Below, piece after piece: positions 63,664-64,000 of a stretch of 64,000 nucleotides of DNA; the first letter of the stretch is position 1; each line of letters starts with the position of its first letter. The notes below the pieces were generated by a model. The model saw only the letters and a list, made by a program, of their open reading frames with translations. It was not told the DNA's origin and made no database searches. The stretch covers positions 1 to 64,000 of the forward strand of contig NZ_SMYL01000012.1 of assembly GCF_004358105.1 (NCBI RefSeq). Direction: 5' to 3'. This DNA comes from Sapientia aquatica. GTDB taxonomy: Bacteria; Pseudomonadota; Gammaproteobacteria; Burkholderiales; Burkholderiaceae_D. The position numbers and the translations under genes are program-made.

Positions 63664-63882
63664 ATATTTCATGTTGAACAAAGCTATCAACCTCAACTCC
63701 AACAGATCAACTTTTACAAAAACAATTAAGAAGCTACTTGTAAATCAATTAGCATTTATTTACTATCACCGCTCTGCTGTTATTGATGCACACCGCATCA
63801 ACGACAAAATTTCACTCTACATAAAAGCAATGCTCTACCCGTCGCTAGAAAATCCACATCACCTTTAAATTAAGAGAATTAC

Positions 63883-64000
63883 ATGGCAACAAAAATTAGT
63901 AGCGGCGGCAAGCCAAACGGTGTTTGGCTGGCTGATTTGATGTTATTCGCGGTAGCCATCGTTTGGGGTACTAGTTATGGTGTCACCAAAGGCGTGGTGG
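63883..64000 (+). CDS. EamA/DMT-family transporter, N-terminal fragment
   Basis: The first 39 codons before the window ends. LADLMLFAVAIVWGTSYGVT is the typical first EamA helix. A weak GAGA precedes the ATG. The preceding gap (63664-63882) holds no gene I believe in. Confidence 0.8.
   Translation, partial: MATKISSGGKPNGVWLADLMLFAVAIVWGTSYGVTKGVV

Noticed and set aside
63584-63868. 94-codon frame after the small phage-like gene
   Set aside because: Overlaps that gene in another frame and has no ribosome binding site or domain.

Overview
The window (about 50% G+C) looks like a chromosome segment of a betaproteobacterium of the Burkholderiales, probably an Oxalobacteraceae/Undibacterium-like organism. 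Grounds are the glucokinase-HexR fusion, the MerR-type liu regulon, the hemE-priA neighbourhood and the general gene content; the genus is a guess. I saw no rRNA, tRNA or CRISPR array.

Region 1 (1-17276, all minus strand) is a starch/maltodextrin utilisation locus: TonB-dependent receptor, MFS sugar importer, MalS-like exported alpha-amylase, GH31 alpha-glucosidase, LacI regulator, cytoplasmic GH13 alpha-glucosidase, exported pullulanase-type enzyme, an esterase-fold protein, and a glucokinase-HexR fusion. An ISL3-type element has entered the HexR part at about position 127 and cut off its sugar-binding domain. Two AAAGCGCTTT palindromes 32 bp apart sit on the likely receptor promoter.

Region 2 (17277-22593) is miscellaneous: a LysR regulator divergent from an EamA exporter, a Tat-type amidase, a second EamA transporter and a DUF922 protease-like protein.

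Region 3 (22629-43739) is a complete leucine/isovalerate degradation (liu) cluster. It holds liuA, liuB, liuC, liuD and liuE, the MerR regulator liuR with two near-identical operators, a thiolase, aceK and accessory oxidation genes. The whole biotin operon bioA-bioF-bioD-bioB lies between liuC and liuD; the methylcrotonyl-CoA carboxylase made here needs biotin.

Region 4 (43740-49780) is a chaperone-usher pilus operon (pilin, chaperone, usher, tip adhesin) with an attenuator-like double hairpin after the pilin. A short convergent pilin-like gene follows a leader that can fold into a three-way junction and then a hairpin hiding the ribosome binding site.

Region 5 (49789-55800) has priA and hemE, two AT-rich gaps with shared DnaA-box-like blocks, a strong candidate small RNA with a looped anti-Shine-Dalgarno sequence (53814-53939, minus), two small membrane proteins and a LysR regulator. 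Region 6 (55810-64000) has an Lrp-type regulator divergent from a bifunctional PutA lacking a DNA-binding domain, then a membrane alpha/beta hydrolase translationally coupled to a cytochrome P450, a small phage-like protein and the start of another EamA transporter.

The signals most worth following are the anti-SD small RNA, the structured leader before the pilin-like gene, the IS disruption of hexR, the bio-in-liu arrangement and the hydrolase-P450 pair.
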